In this document: positions 1-10,229 of the stretch, in pieces
Numbering within the stretch: position 1 is the first letter of the stretch
How the letters are laid out: each line of letters begins with the position of its first letter
Source of the DNA: Metallyticus violacea
Lineage: Eukaryota > Arthropoda > Insecta > Mantodea > Metallyticidae
NCBI GenBank assembly: GCA_030762175.1
Contig: CM060842.1
Span: forward strand, 65,464,001 to 65,528,000
DNA length: 64,000 nt
Direction: 5' to 3'
Position numbers and translations under genes: made by a program
The notes under the pieces: generated by a model
Told to the model about the DNA's origin: nothing
Seen by the model: the letters and a program-made list of their open reading frames with translations, nothing else
The model's database searches: none

Positions 1-470
1 CACAAAGGTGCATTTCTGCCAGAATGGGTTAAACACAACAGCCCTCCTTGAACCTGTGGTGAAAGACCTGAACACCACTTTGTTCAACAACGGGTACTGG
101 ACCTTCCAGTAAGATTCTGCACCAGTCCACGAGGCAAGATCCGCTCATCATTCTTGACTTGCCAAAAATGTTCGGATTTTATTGCTACCAAAATTGGCCC
201 ACTAGCACTCTGACCTAAAACCTTGGATTACAAATTGGTCAGTGCTTGAGGATATTGCTTGTAAGAAAAGGCACCCCAAAACTGAGTCTCTCAAGCGATC
301 ACTGGAGTTAGCAGTGGCGGATTTCCCTATGTGCTGCTATTGATGAATGACCCGATAGACATAGGTCCTGTATCAGGGCAAAACGGGCATTCAGCACAGG
401 ACACATGTGGATACCATTCGCCATAGTCAAATTAAAAAAAACAGTAAAGTACATTGTTGCTATTATAAAA
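1..470 (+). pseudogene. DD37D mariner-type transposase, C-terminal relic
   Basis: Frames joined across stops read as the C-terminal half of a Tc1/mariner-superfamily transposase. Visible pieces are LFNNGYWTFQ, then a DSAPVHEARS box holding the second catalytic Asp, WSVLEDIACKKRH, ESLKRSLELAVADFPM and a tail like CIRAKGGH. In the better-preserved copy at 50.7-51.5 kb the second and third catalytic residues are 37 residues apart and the third is Asp, which places the family in the DD37D group. The 5' half lies outside the window. Several stops and frameshifts show it is dead. The 3' terminal repeat is not identifiable, so the right edge is approximate. Confidence 0.7.
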
Positions 471-864
471 AAAAACTTTGTAACAGAACTTATGGCTAGA
501 CTAGGTACATAGCTCCTCCGCTTGCTTTCTTAATTTCTCACACATCTTCATAACTTTCTTCCATCTGAGACTTCATCTTCAATATTATTGGAACAAACTT
601 TGAAGCTAACCAGTCTTCGATTGAAGTCACCACATTTGAAACATTGCCTAGGTCTCAAACACAGTGGTTCCCTCTCTTTATAGTGCATCAACATTGATTT
701 AGAACATACCCATTAGGAACTGAAGAAGTAAGAGGTACATTTCACTGAAAATGCTTTAACATTTTTCTTAATAACTACTGATGGTTTTGCCTCAGATAGA
801 GAGAAAGAGTTTAACGCCAAGTACATTTTAAGAAGGCTCTCTACTGCAGAAAAAACGGAAAATG
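471..864. other. no recognisable feature
   Basis: AT-rich sequence with no open frame, repeat family or RNA gene that I recognise. Confidence 0.5.
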
Positions 865-879
865 GGTGGGTGGGTGTGG

Positions 880-955
<76 letters not shown>
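865..955. repeat. compound microsatellite (GT)n(TA)n
   Basis: A G-rich lead-in grades into about 13 GT units, a short GCGC step and then about 24 TA units. The 86-codon open frame across it is low-complexity and not a gene. Confidence 0.95.
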
Positions 956-957
<2 letters not shown>

Positions 958-1806
958 CAATAATAATTGTACATTTTCAAACCAATATGTCAAGGGAATC
1001 CATACCATGTAGTGCAACAATTATTCAAAATATGGCCGGACAACCAAATACTCTTAACTTAGCACTCCCTCAAACATTTTGCATCACAAAAAGCAATGAT
1101 ATTTTTTTTTTTCACAAGATGAGGAGATAACAGGGAGTTAATAATTTCCTCTGACTTATTGCGAGCATGAGCTTTTCCTCGCAATTTCAGAATTGTGGAA
1201 AATGTTCTTCATAAGGGCACTTGTAGTTGTAATGCTCTACAGTATGGAATGCTAATACTCTTTCCGGAGCACCACGTTGGATTCAGTTTGCACAAAATAA
1301 CTTGTTAATATTGATGAGATTTTTTCACTTCGAATATTTTTTTTATGTTTCGTAGTTGCAACATATGCGTCTAGTTCCTTTGTTTGGAACAGAGAGACAA
1401 ATGCATCAGAATCGCAAAGAATGTAATCACCTTCAAAATGTTACGAAACAAACTTTTTTCATTTCATCCGTAAATTTACATTTACTTTTTCTCATATTTG
1501 CAAAGCATTAGCAGACTGTATATATTAATATAACAACTTTGATTCAATACAACTCAACGTAAAACTGCACCAAGAACACTCACCGCTCAGACCCGCAATA
1601 AATCCGTGTCATCCACATTTTCATGTCAACACTACTACATTATGTATTCCACAATGCACGTCCGTTTTCGGTGAACGTCATTTGATCAGCGCGGAAAAAA
1701 AAAAAAAAAAAAAAAGGACAAATATACGTTTTCAGAAAACCCATCTGGACGGATTTTCCAAGTACAGAAAATAGGACGTGTGGGGAAAATAATAACATAT
1801 TGTAAC
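956..1806. other. no gene; contains a poly(A) run
   Basis: AT-rich sequence. A run of about 21 A residues lies at 1695-1715. Nothing else is recognised. Confidence 0.5.
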
Positions 1807-1985
1807 CCGGCCTCCTTAGCTGGTTGTTTCCCAGGTTTTCAAAAGTCTCATAAATGATAAATGCCGGGGATGTATCCTCAAATTAGGTAAGGTACGCTTC
1901 TTTCCTTAAAAAAAAATACAGTTTCTCATTTCATTTCAACACCAGGGTTCACTCCTGTGATGCCCCCAGTGGTAAAAATAAACGT
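1807..1985 (+). mobile_element. SINE-B, 5'-truncated copy
   Basis: Matches the body and tail of the complete copy at 38.0 kb: a CCAGGTTTTC block, CTCATAAATG, AAATGCCGG, a CTTCTTTCCTTAAAA stretch and the degraded CCCAGTGGT...AACGTTAAC end. The tRNA-like head is missing. A degenerate target duplication may be present (TAACATATTGTAAC at 1793-1806 against TAACATTTTTAAC at 1986-1998), which would mean it inserted already truncated. Confidence 0.6.
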
Positions 1986-1998
1986 TAACATTTTTAAC

Positions 1999-2730
1999 AG
2001 TTTCTTTGCGTTACGTTTACATAAAATCTATTTAACAGGCTCTGCTAGTTCATTATATTTATTTTTGCTGTTATCGGCATTACTTGTTTTTACCTTGCGA
2101 CCTAAGGAGTTAAAACTGACGATTTGATCGATTATATTTCTAAACTCAAACGTACTTCATTTAAAAATTATGTTTTTTTAATACGATGAACATTTAAGTT
2201 ATTTTATTTTTATTTATTTTTTATTTTTTTATTTTTTACTATTATACTAAGTCGTATACTGTATTTTGCAAAATTGTAATTTAAAACATCCAGCTATTTT
2301 TTAGCAGTCCCATTGATATAAAAACTGAATAAAAACGAAAATATTGGACACGTTGTCATATCTCCTAGTTGAGCTGCTTTAGCTTCGAACGGCGTTCAAT
2401 AAATAATATAGCACATTTTGTTTTTCAATTCTAGTTTATTTTGGGAAAAAAATGTACAGTATCTTTCGAGCCTTCACCTTGAACCTCGTGTACTTTCATC
2501 TGCTTCCACTATGATGCAGTAACGCAGTTAGCTCTTAAAATATGGTCTCTTGTTATAAACAAAGAGCAATAGGTGAATTCCCTCTGGCGAAAAATTAGAC
2601 TATCACCGACATTCAGCAGCATTTAAGAAATACGAGATTATGATGGATTAAATTGTCATACTGTCACAAAAGCTGTTTTGCACTGTCAGCAAACAGCATA
2701 CCCTTAAGAGCTTGCGTTGGGTGGAACCGC
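1999..2730. other. no recognisable feature
   Basis: Strongly AT-rich with short A and T runs. No coding signal or known repeat was seen. Confidence 0.5.
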
Positions 2731-3108
2731 CGGGAAGAGAAAGAGAAAAGACAGTACGACTGAACATCGACAGAGATCGAGACAGCATGGCATGTGCATT
2801 AAAGAAAATACCTATTAGTCTCACAAAGACTACGGTACAACATCATTCGTATAGCAGTTTCATGCAAAATTATTGCTTGAAAAATCTCTTACAGTTATTT
2901 AATAATCATTTGCAGGGAATAGAATGAAGGGGGGAAAAAACTGTATGACCGGACATGGATAGAGATAGAGGGAGCATGGCATGTACATTAAAGAAAATAT
3001 CTAATAGTCCCACAAAGACTACGGTATATCATCATTCGTATAGCAGTTTCATACATAATGATTGCTTGAAAAGCCTCTTACAATTAATTTAATGACAAAT
3101 TAACAGGC
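2731..3108. repeat. two-copy tandem duplication, period 189 bp
   Basis: Two adjacent, diverged copies. GCATGGCATG starts at 2784 and again at 2973. CACAAAGACTACGGTA and CATCATTCGTATAGCAGTTT also recur in the same order. The 71-codon frame in the first copy is not kept in the second, so it is not evidence for a gene. Confidence 0.8.
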
Positions 3109-3239
3109 TGAACTGAGAGAATATTTTGCGAACTTTTTACAAATGAGAAATACGTTTATGCTATGGCCAACAACTATGTACATATATTGACATCAGCTTT
3201 CTTTAGACAGGATGGTTGGGAGAAAATTTTCAATGTTAC

Positions 3240-3720
3240 ACAGATCATCGGCGCTTCGGCGGCTGCAAGATGATGGAAAGAAATTTGGAATGATCGACGA
3301 ATAACAACCAAACAACTTGATGTTCATCTTTAGATCTCTGTCGAAAGTGTCACAATTGTCCATGTGCCGACCATAAAATTCAGAGAAGTATCGTCTGTTC
3401 AAAGTTGCTTGTTCGTTATGAAGCTAAATTCAGGATTTCTTGTCGGCATTGTATCGGGAGACAAGTGGATTAACGCATCGAGTGTGAAAACAAAAAACAA
3501 TCCATGGAATGGTACCACTAAACTTCTGGGTTAGGAGCAAAAAGTTAAAAGACAATACTCTCGGCCGGCAAAGACATGGCCACATTCTTTTGGGACTCTA
3601 AAGGAATCCTTTGACAGTGAATTTATCGCGGTGAAACACAATAAATAATGTCAAAGCTCTTTGGAAGTTGAAGAAGCGGTTCGAGAGCATCCTTCCTCAT
3701 CGAAGTTCTTCACGCGCGAA
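3240..3720 (+). pseudogene. mariner (DD34D-type) transposase relic
   Basis: Fragments in shifting frames follow mariner transposase order. A helix-turn-helix segment reads DRRITTKQLDVHL and SVESVTIVH. A piece like LVGIVSGDKWIN corresponds to the first catalytic block (usually GDE-T/S-W). SRPAKTWPHSFGT or, in another frame, ATFFWDSKGIL corresponds to the central block before the second Asp. The reading frame is broken many times and no terminal repeats were found. The C-terminal half, with the second and third Asp, is missing. Confidence 0.6.
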
Positions 3721-4077
3721 GTTTAAAACAAATCCATGCACCCGAGAAGAGATCGCTACATCTCGGTGAACTGCACCCTACAGCTCGAATATTCCCTTTC
3801 TATTTTTCTAAGACGATATATAGCCTCTGAAACTAGGCGACCAAAGTTAATTATTTGCAAGGAGGATATACTGAAAGAAAAGCAATGTATAACCGAAGAA
3901 TTGAGCAATAATCCAGTGTATTTGAAAACGAGATAAAATGCTCCCTTAAAGAGAGAAAAGAGTTAACTGAAGACCCAAAGCACAGGTATTTATTCTCTAT
4001 GCTTTTCCATTAGTTGATTAACGATGAAAACGTAATCTGCGCAGGATCTTTTATGAAAATCATGTTCCTACAACAGT
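3721..4077. other. no recognisable feature
   Basis: A 66-codon open frame (3736-3936) has no family resemblance. Nothing else was seen. Confidence 0.4.
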
Positions 4078-4322
4078 ACTAAAGGGTCATCGAGAAATCC
4101 CTCTGCAGTCATGTAGTAGATTTTTCACCAAGGAAGCGAATTCAGGTGGCAGCACTGACGCGCGGCCGAGCGTATACTTAATGCGTTCACTTAATCACAC
4201 CGAAAAGTCTAAACTTTAACAACGGTGGGCTAGGAAAGAACGTCAAAAGTGTAGGAATACCAACTTTCTCCTGTGCGGTGCACATCACCCAAATGCTGAG
4301 TAACTTCTCGATGATTCGTTAT
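4078..4322. mobile_element. short element with mariner-like terminal inverted repeats
   Basis: The left end reads GGGTCATCGAGAAATCCCTC and the right end, reverse-complemented, reads GAATCATCGAGAAGTTACTC. They share TCATCGAGAA and continue to match into CTCTGCA/CTCAGCA. TA dinucleotides lie close to both ends, as expected for Tc1/mariner insertion. At ~245 bp with no transposase it is probably a MITE or an internal deletion derivative. Confidence 0.55.
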
Positions 4323-4342
4323 TTAAGGTACTGGTGTTTCTG

Positions 4343-4380
4343 TTTTTTTTTTTTTTTTTTTTGTTTTTTTGTTTTTTTTT
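4343..4380. repeat. poly(T) tract
   Basis: Nearly uninterrupted T with two single G interruptions. Confidence 0.9.
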
Positions 4381-5379
4381 TAAATATATATACTAAATGA
4401 CTGGCTGCTTCCCGCACTGCTTTCAACTTAACCTTTTGTATGTTGGCGCGGTAGTTTGTAGAACATTATTTTCTTCATTTTCGATATATACAGCTATGTT
4501 TACGTTAATGAGTAAACACATTGAGTAACATTTTCATATACTTAATGCGTTTTACACACCATTGACATTACTTTAATATTTACATTACAGCGCATTGCAT
4601 TATTGTGACTTATTTATCCTTGTAACACTTTAAATGCACATCCATCGCAAGTTCCTAAGATTGCTTTAAATAAATATTCCTACCACTGTATTCATTTCTG
4701 GCCCTAAAAAACTATTCATATTCGTCAATATCTTAACTACTCACCTGAGGTAGATTTGCTTGAGTCCAACGGCGCCATTGACACAATGTTTCGACAAAGC
4801 AAAGTGATCCAACAACGACTCCCATTCGTTTCTGCTGTTTACCTGCAACAGAAGAGAAACTATTTGAAGTGCAGCAAAGAAACAGTCTTAGCGTGATTGA
4901 AATATAACTAATGCAACATGCTCATCTATCACGTGCATTGAAAACAAGTTAAAGGACAATATTCTTGAGCATCTAGTGGAAAACAAAATCTCAAGCTGAA
5001 CTTTTGCTAACTTCTCACGCCACTTGTTGGCTTTGGATCAAAGTGTCGCGGCTTCAACTCCTGTCGAGGTCCCTGGACTGAATCTATAGATATGTTATTT
5101 GGATATTTTGAGATATATTTTAATTGGAAGTCCATTTTGGACATAATTACTGCATATATATTCTTTCTTTTTCAATGCTTGTAATGTGTTGTTGCAGTTA
5201 GTCTTCTGGACAAATTAATCATAATTAACCGGCGTCTAGTCTGATGAAAAGCTTTACAAACACGTCAATAAGTAATAAAATATGCCCTGGAAATTAAACG
5301 GCAACTCCTTACCCTTATATTTATTTCCCCAGTGTACAAGGAGAAGTGCTAAATTCGCGGGAAGCTGTGAACGTGTGTA
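4381..5379. other. no recognisable feature
   Basis: AT-rich unique-looking sequence without coding or repeat signals that I recognise. Confidence 0.5.
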
Positions 5380-5679
5380 TCACGGCAGTTGTGCGCCGTA
5401 TCGACAGGACCACGTGGGATGATGATCCCGATGATGCCGCCAAGGGGGCGTGGCGAAGGCCAAGACTACAGAGGCGAGAGTGGAGGTGAGCGCGAGAGGG
5501 GAAACTAACCTTCCATCCCCTCCAAACACAATTCTCACGTCAACATCACTATATACAACACTCCAATCGCTGGCGGCATCACCCCATGTGACCTTCACCT
5601 TCCCCTCAAGGCCGTTGGCCGCCAAACAAGGCCCGCCACCCGGATTCGACCTCCAAATCTCGCCTGTCGAGCTCCTTTA
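5380..5679 (-). other. GC-rich open reading frame of unknown origin
   Basis: A GC-rich, CpG-containing island in AT-rich surroundings. On the minus strand about 100 codons are open without interruption, including GGGPCLAANGLEGK, DAASDWSVVYSDVDVR and VFGGDGRLVSPLALTST, ending at a stop near 5380. There is no ATG at its head; the frame simply opens after a stop. The plus strand carries a donor-like GAG/GTGAGC near 5486. I do not recognise a family. It could be an exon piece, part of a repeat, or chance openness caused by GC content. Confidence 0.25.
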
Positions 5680-5955
5680 GTAATCTTGCAGATGTAACCT
5701 GTCTAGTTTCTTCAACAAGTATATGGTTTCAAACTAGTCCGAACAGGCTTCGAACACGCTGCCTCTAAGCCTTACTGGTATGAGTGGAATTTGTAAACAA
5801 TACAGAATATTATGTGGAGCTATGTCTTTAATTCTCGCACTGGATTACAACTTTTAGATAACTTTGTACCAAATTCTAAAAGGTTCTTCCATGTTGCGGC
5901 AGTAGCTAAGATTTTCTAACGGTTTATCTTTCTTCTTCAAAGGTTTATGTGCTCA

Positions 5956-6239
5956 TTTTTTTTGATTGATTTATTTAAGGACGCTCTTTAACATCACAGG
6001 TCATCAGCGTCCCATTCAACTTAGGGCGTGAAACGGCCGACAAATTTTGCTCAGAGACCTCTCATTCAGGCTTTTTCGTGCCGTAAATGTACGACACGGG
6101 ACCCACGGCTTTACTTCCCTTCCGAAGGAAGCCATACTTAGGAATTTTACGCCCCGAAAAAATCCATCGGTCCTGGCCGGGTTCGAACCCGCGTTCTTGG
6201 GTTTAGGAGGCAAGTATCCACTACACCACCAGGACCGAC
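5956..6239 (-). mobile_element. SINE-A, full-length tRNA-derived SINE
   Basis: On the minus strand it starts AGTCGGTCCTGGTGG, has a tRNA-like head with box B GGGTTCGAACCCG, and then the family body (TATGGCTTCCTTCGGAAGG, GTACATTTACGGCACG, TTTGTCGGCCGTTTCACGCC). It ends in AAATAAATCAATCAA plus A's. The head folds with a 7-bp acceptor-like stem (GGTCCTG/CAGGACC). Flanks ATGTGCTCAT (5946-5955) and ATGTACTCAT (6245-6254) are an imperfect target duplication. The open frames on both strands here are by-products of the SINE. Confidence 0.93.
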
Positions 6240-6303
6240 TTAATAATGTACTCATGTTTCTCCTGAATGGGCTGTTTTGCTTTTGGTACGAAGCTCTGAT
6301 ATA

Positions 6304-7636
6304 CAGGGCTATTTAAAAAGAAGGAACAGATTTCAAACATTTATTTCTTCCAAGCTACAAAAGATAGGAACACAATTCCAACGTCCTTGGAAAGAGAAAA
6401 GTTCAATTTTCACTTTTTATGCACTCAATATGAGCACCATGTGTTACACGACAAATATCAAAACGGCAGCTCATTTCTTGCCACACACGAATCAGCTGCT
6501 CTCGTTATCGAATTCACATCTTCAACAATTCGATGTCGCAGACTTTAAAGAGTGTCAGGCATAGGAGGGATAAAAACACCGTCTTTTGCGTAACCCCACA
6601 GATAAAAGTCACAATGAGTGAGGTTTGGAGACTTGGGAGGCCACTGGCGATGAAGTTGAACTTCTGCTCCTCCTTTTCCAATCCAACGTCCTGGCATGGT
6701 TTCATTCAAAAACGTCGGACGTGCTTAGAGAAATGAGGCGGGGCACCATCTTTCTGAAGATGAAGTCATTTGAATCATCTTCAAGTTGAGGAAATAACCA
6801 GTCTTGAAGCATGTGTAGATAGGTTAGTCCTGTCAGTGTTTTCCATGAAGAAGAAAGGTTCATAAACTTTGTTTACAGATATGGCGCAGAAGACGTTAAT
6901 CTTCGGTGAATCTCTTTCATGTTCAATATCTGACATAGGATTTTCACTTGCCCAAATTCTAACGTTATGCCGATTAACTTCACCGGAAAGATGAAAAGTG
7001 GATTCATCGGAAAAAATTACTCGTTCAGAAAAATTGTCTTCTTCCATGTCATCTAGCATGTTATTGCAATTTTCGTACCTTTTGTTGTGGTCGTCAGGAT
7101 GCAATGCTTGCAATAAATGCAGTTTGTACGCTTCAGGTGCAGACGGTGTTTTAGAACTCGCCATACCTTGGTTGAGGAATGTTAAGTTCATTGCTTGCTC
7201 GTGCTGTGGAATTTTTTGGGGCTCCTTTCGTAAACTGTACGAATACGCTGGACATTATCATTCGATGTGCGTGGACGTCCCGTGCTTTTCCGTTTGCAGA
7301 TGCAAACATCTTCTACGAATTTTCGATGCCACTGGTAAATCTGCTTATGCGCAGTCGATTGTTTATTAAACTGACAGCGAAAAGCACGTTGAACTGCAAT
7401 AATGGACTCTAGTTTTGCTAAATGCAGTACACAAAATACTTTTTCCTGTTGTGTCGTCATTTTATTACTATTAACATGGCAAACAACAGCGCCAATGCGG
7501 CTGTGATTGGAACTTCTATCTGGGCGGTCGGTTCAAATTTCTTGTCTGTCCAGGAACGTTGGAATTATGGTTCTACTTTTTGCAATTTGGAAGAAAGAAA
7601 TGTTTGAAATCTGTTCCTTCTTTTTGAATAGCCTTG
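6304..7636 (-). mobile_element. near-complete DUF4817-type Tc1/mariner-superfamily element
   Basis: A 1.33-kb element with ~47-bp terminal inverted repeats. The left end reads GGCTATTTAAAAAGAAGGAA; the right end, reverse-complemented, reads GGCTATTCAAAAAGAAGGAA. Both continue into CAGATTTCAAACATTT. A TA precedes the left end; the matching TA on the right has decayed. The transposase frame runs on the minus strand and is broken (separate entry). Confidence 0.9.
6560..7460 (-). pseudogene. DUF4817-type transposase, frameshifted
   Basis: The N-terminal 90 codons (7188-7460) are the DUF4817 helix-turn-helix domain: VFCVLHLAKLESIIAVQRAF, then QIYQWHRKF and STGRPRTSNDNVQR. A frameshift near 7190 leads to the catalytic part (6781-7191) with FSDESTFHLSGEVNRHNVRI, which holds the first Asp, and SPKINVFCAIS. 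Further frameshifts follow, but KDGAP (second Asp region), WIGKGGAE and SPNLTHCDFYLWGY (third Asp region) can still be traced to about 6560. All three catalytic Asp positions are recognisable, yet no frame is continuous, so this copy cannot make transposase. Gene and element occupy the same ends-to-ends unit. Confidence 0.9.
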
Positions 7637-8306
7637 TTTTAAGATTAGTACGAGTCAGAACAATGGTAGCCACGATTGTTCTATAGATTCGAAGACAACA
7701 TTAAGATGCCGAGATTCAAAATTAATTAGATTTCCTCTGACCCACTGATACCGTCATTCCTTGCTTTAACTTCGGACAAAAACTACTTAGTTCCCACTCT
7801 GTTCCCGAGCAAGTGAAACTGTCAAACAATTGTACCTACAATATCCATTCGTCGACTGTATGATTGAGCGGCAAACATCTGTGATGACCAAAATGTTTCC
7901 AAAATATGCTATCTAAATTAAACTTTCAAATGTTTAAGCTTTCTGACAGTCTCAGCACCAAGTTTTGCAGAGATTTGAGAAAGAGCTACCTACTGTTAGA
8001 CTATGTATTCTTCAAGCTTCCATAAAAGCCATAATTATTGTAAAGGCAATAACGTAACCGATTTCACATCAAAGAGTAAAGAAGGTACCAGAAATGCTGA
8101 CGGCCTTAAAATGTATGCGATAAGACTAGTGCTGCAGCAAAAATTAATAACTTGTCAACTTTTAATTATCGTCCAACCGCCAAATCAAAAGACCTTGCGA
8201 TAGGCTTCACCAAGGCGTTACCAGTATTTCCTTAGCTTTGTTTATCGAATCTGCAGATATTGCAGCTTTGTCTATAGTCCACTAGAGTTATCAAAAAGAC
8301 TAGTAC
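7637..8306. other. no recognisable feature
   Basis: AT-rich spacer between two transposons. Nothing recognised. Confidence 0.5.
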
Positions 8307-9260
8307 AGTCAAACCTGTGTTGGCCATGATTCCATAAAAAGTGGCCAAGTTACAGCGGATGTATGGAATATGACCACAGCCGTAGTCTAGCGATAGCGTT
8401 TACGCTTCCCACGTGGCGAACCGGGTTTCGATTCCCATTTGAATTAGTTTTCTGAGTTTTTTCAGAGGGTTTCCCTTAGTTCTTTAGGTGAATGCAAGGG
8501 AAACTTAGACCATAAAATCATTCGGCTAAGTTATTACCTATCATCATCTGGTCGCGGTGCTATGATTAAACAAAAATGAATATGCTACATTCACATTTTA
8601 CTTTACACGATATAGGATAATGTGAAATCAAATTATGTACATGTGGCTATATATATTGCTAGTGAACTGGGAGGTCTTTTACGTTTGTTCTTTGCTGTTC
8701 AAACAGCAACAAACGTGGCCAAGCCGCATTATCGACCAACAGTGGTTTAACTTTTCAACATTAACACTCAGTCTTTTCTTAAAAAGTTTATCACATTTTC
8801 CTTTATCTCTGTTTCACAACAAACTTTTTTCGGGAAAAATCCCCCGATGGAATATTCCAGTTCTATCTGCATTAAATTGGTTTTTAGGAGAATATTCTTT
8901 TAAATTCCCAGACAATTCCTCTTTCCGGTGTATGCAGCAGCAGCCTGAAATTGAGTACGTGTAATGTTCTACGTCCGCAGCCACCCCATTATTGCCAGTG
9001 CCCCAATATCCTTTCCTTTAGTCTATAGCATAGACCCAGTCACAGGAATGTCTATTGCACAACATCAAAGAAAAAATCCTCATTGCCTGTTCGCCGCAAC
9101 CTTCTTTTTCTGTCAGTACTGCAGTTTTCTACCCACGTTTTCATTACCTCTTATGTTTTGGAATCTTCCGAATAATTATATGGAAATTCCAACTGCTTAC
9201 TTTGCACTTTATAAATTAAGTCCATCACATCTATCTCTTTATTCACCCTTGCCGTAGTTT
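8307..9260 (-). pseudogene. pogo/Tigger-like element with transposase relic
   Basis: The left edge, CAGTCAAACCTGTGTTGGCC after a TA at 8305-8306, has the CAGTCAAACC start usual for pogo/Tigger terminal repeats. On the minus strand, around 8870, the frame reads NADRTGIFHRG, the signature of the pogo DDE domain (normally N-A-D-E-T-G), here with Glu changed to Arg. It continues with pieces like SKERL and a CENP-B-like region before it (DLIYKVQSKQLEFPYN near 9200). Stops and frameshifts are frequent. A SINE splits the terminal region. The opposite terminal repeat was not found, so the right boundary is open and may reach ~9.7 kb. Confidence 0.65.
8371..8570 (+). mobile_element. SINE-C, tRNA-derived, nested in the pogo relic
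   Basis: A head with box A-like TAGTCTAGCGATAGCG and box B-like GGGTTTCGATTCCC, followed by a T-rich AGGGTTTCCCTTAG stretch, TGAATGCAAGGG and an ATCATCATCTGGTCGCGGTGC tail region. The spacing of the two boxes fits a tRNA-type pol III promoter. It lies between the pogo terminal repeat and its transposase, so it is the younger insertion. Ends are approximate because no clear target duplication was seen. Confidence 0.6.
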
Positions 9261-9998
9261 ATGTTTATGTTTAACATGCTGAAATTGTTAAACCATACAA
9301 TAAACAGCACTATGCTATGATTTCACTCTTGCAATGCTGTATATATGTAGTATGCATAAAGTTTAACTACCACTTTTCTACTCTGTCTAGGGTATCCGGC
9401 TTCACCACATTTTTGTCCCAGTTCCTTAAATTTATTCATGACAAAACCATGCACAACCACCTGTCCTATATTGCTCCTGCTGGTTAACTGTAGCCAATTA
9501 AGAGAGACTCTGACTTAAGTAAAACCTCATAATGCACGTAGGAATTGCACACATACAAGTATCTTTTGGTCACACGCCAGAGTCCATTGGTAGCCACGTC
9601 AAAAGCTGATAAACCTTGCAATTCTCACAATTTATCCAAGTAGAGTAACATACAGATTTTATTTAGGATTGACCAACATACACAGGTTAAAAGTATGAAA
9701 CAATGACCAAGTCTCAAATTAAGCAGGTGGCCAAGATATGCAAGAATGTGTATGTTAGGGCAAATAGTTGAATCCATAACAAGTTGGCTAACTTAACAGT
9801 TTTTACCGTATAATCCTACAAACTTTACAGGATAAGATAAGAGTCTCTACTTATGCGGTAAGGGACAAAAACGAACCGATTTTGGTCTCAAAAAAATTGC
9901 ATGCCGGCATTAAAATAAAAATGGAACAATAACAAAGTGTTCACCGCCCTCTTTATTTTAGGGCAGCTATTGCGATTTTACCCCTGAAATACCTATAT
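9261..9998. other. possible continuation of the pogo relic, otherwise unassigned
   Basis: A minus-strand stretch near 9400 (KFKELGQKCGEAGYPRQSR) could be decayed transposase N-terminus, but I cannot place it firmly. Confidence 0.25.
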
Positions 9999-10170
9999 AA
10001 CTAATTAACAGTAATTATAATAGTAGTAAAGAATAAAACACTAAGAAAAAGTGGTCACTTGTCTTCTTGCCATAGAAGGACTTCCACGAGTCCGAAATAT
10101 AGCGATCTCAAATGTGGCTTTTTCTTAGTGTTTTATCCTTTACTACTATTATAATTACTGTTAATTAGTT
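9999..10170. repeat. near-perfect inverted repeat, 54-bp arms
   Basis: The left arm (9999-10053) starts AACTAATTAACAGTAATTAT. The right arm (10117-10170) is its reverse complement with a single internal mismatch. About 63 bp separate them. Transcribed, it would form a long hairpin. It may be a MITE or foldback element; no flanking duplication was found. Confidence 0.92.
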
Positions 10171-10229
10171 ACATTGTTAATAGTATTATTTTATTTTTCT
10201 TTTATAGTATGTATATATATATATATATT

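Noticed and set aside
870..1130. Open frame with poly(Val/Cys) and poly(Ile/Tyr)
   Set aside because: Translation of a (GT)n(TA)n microsatellite.
6016..6316. Open frames on both strands over the SINE at 6 kb
   Set aside because: They translate the SINE and its flank, with no host-gene features.
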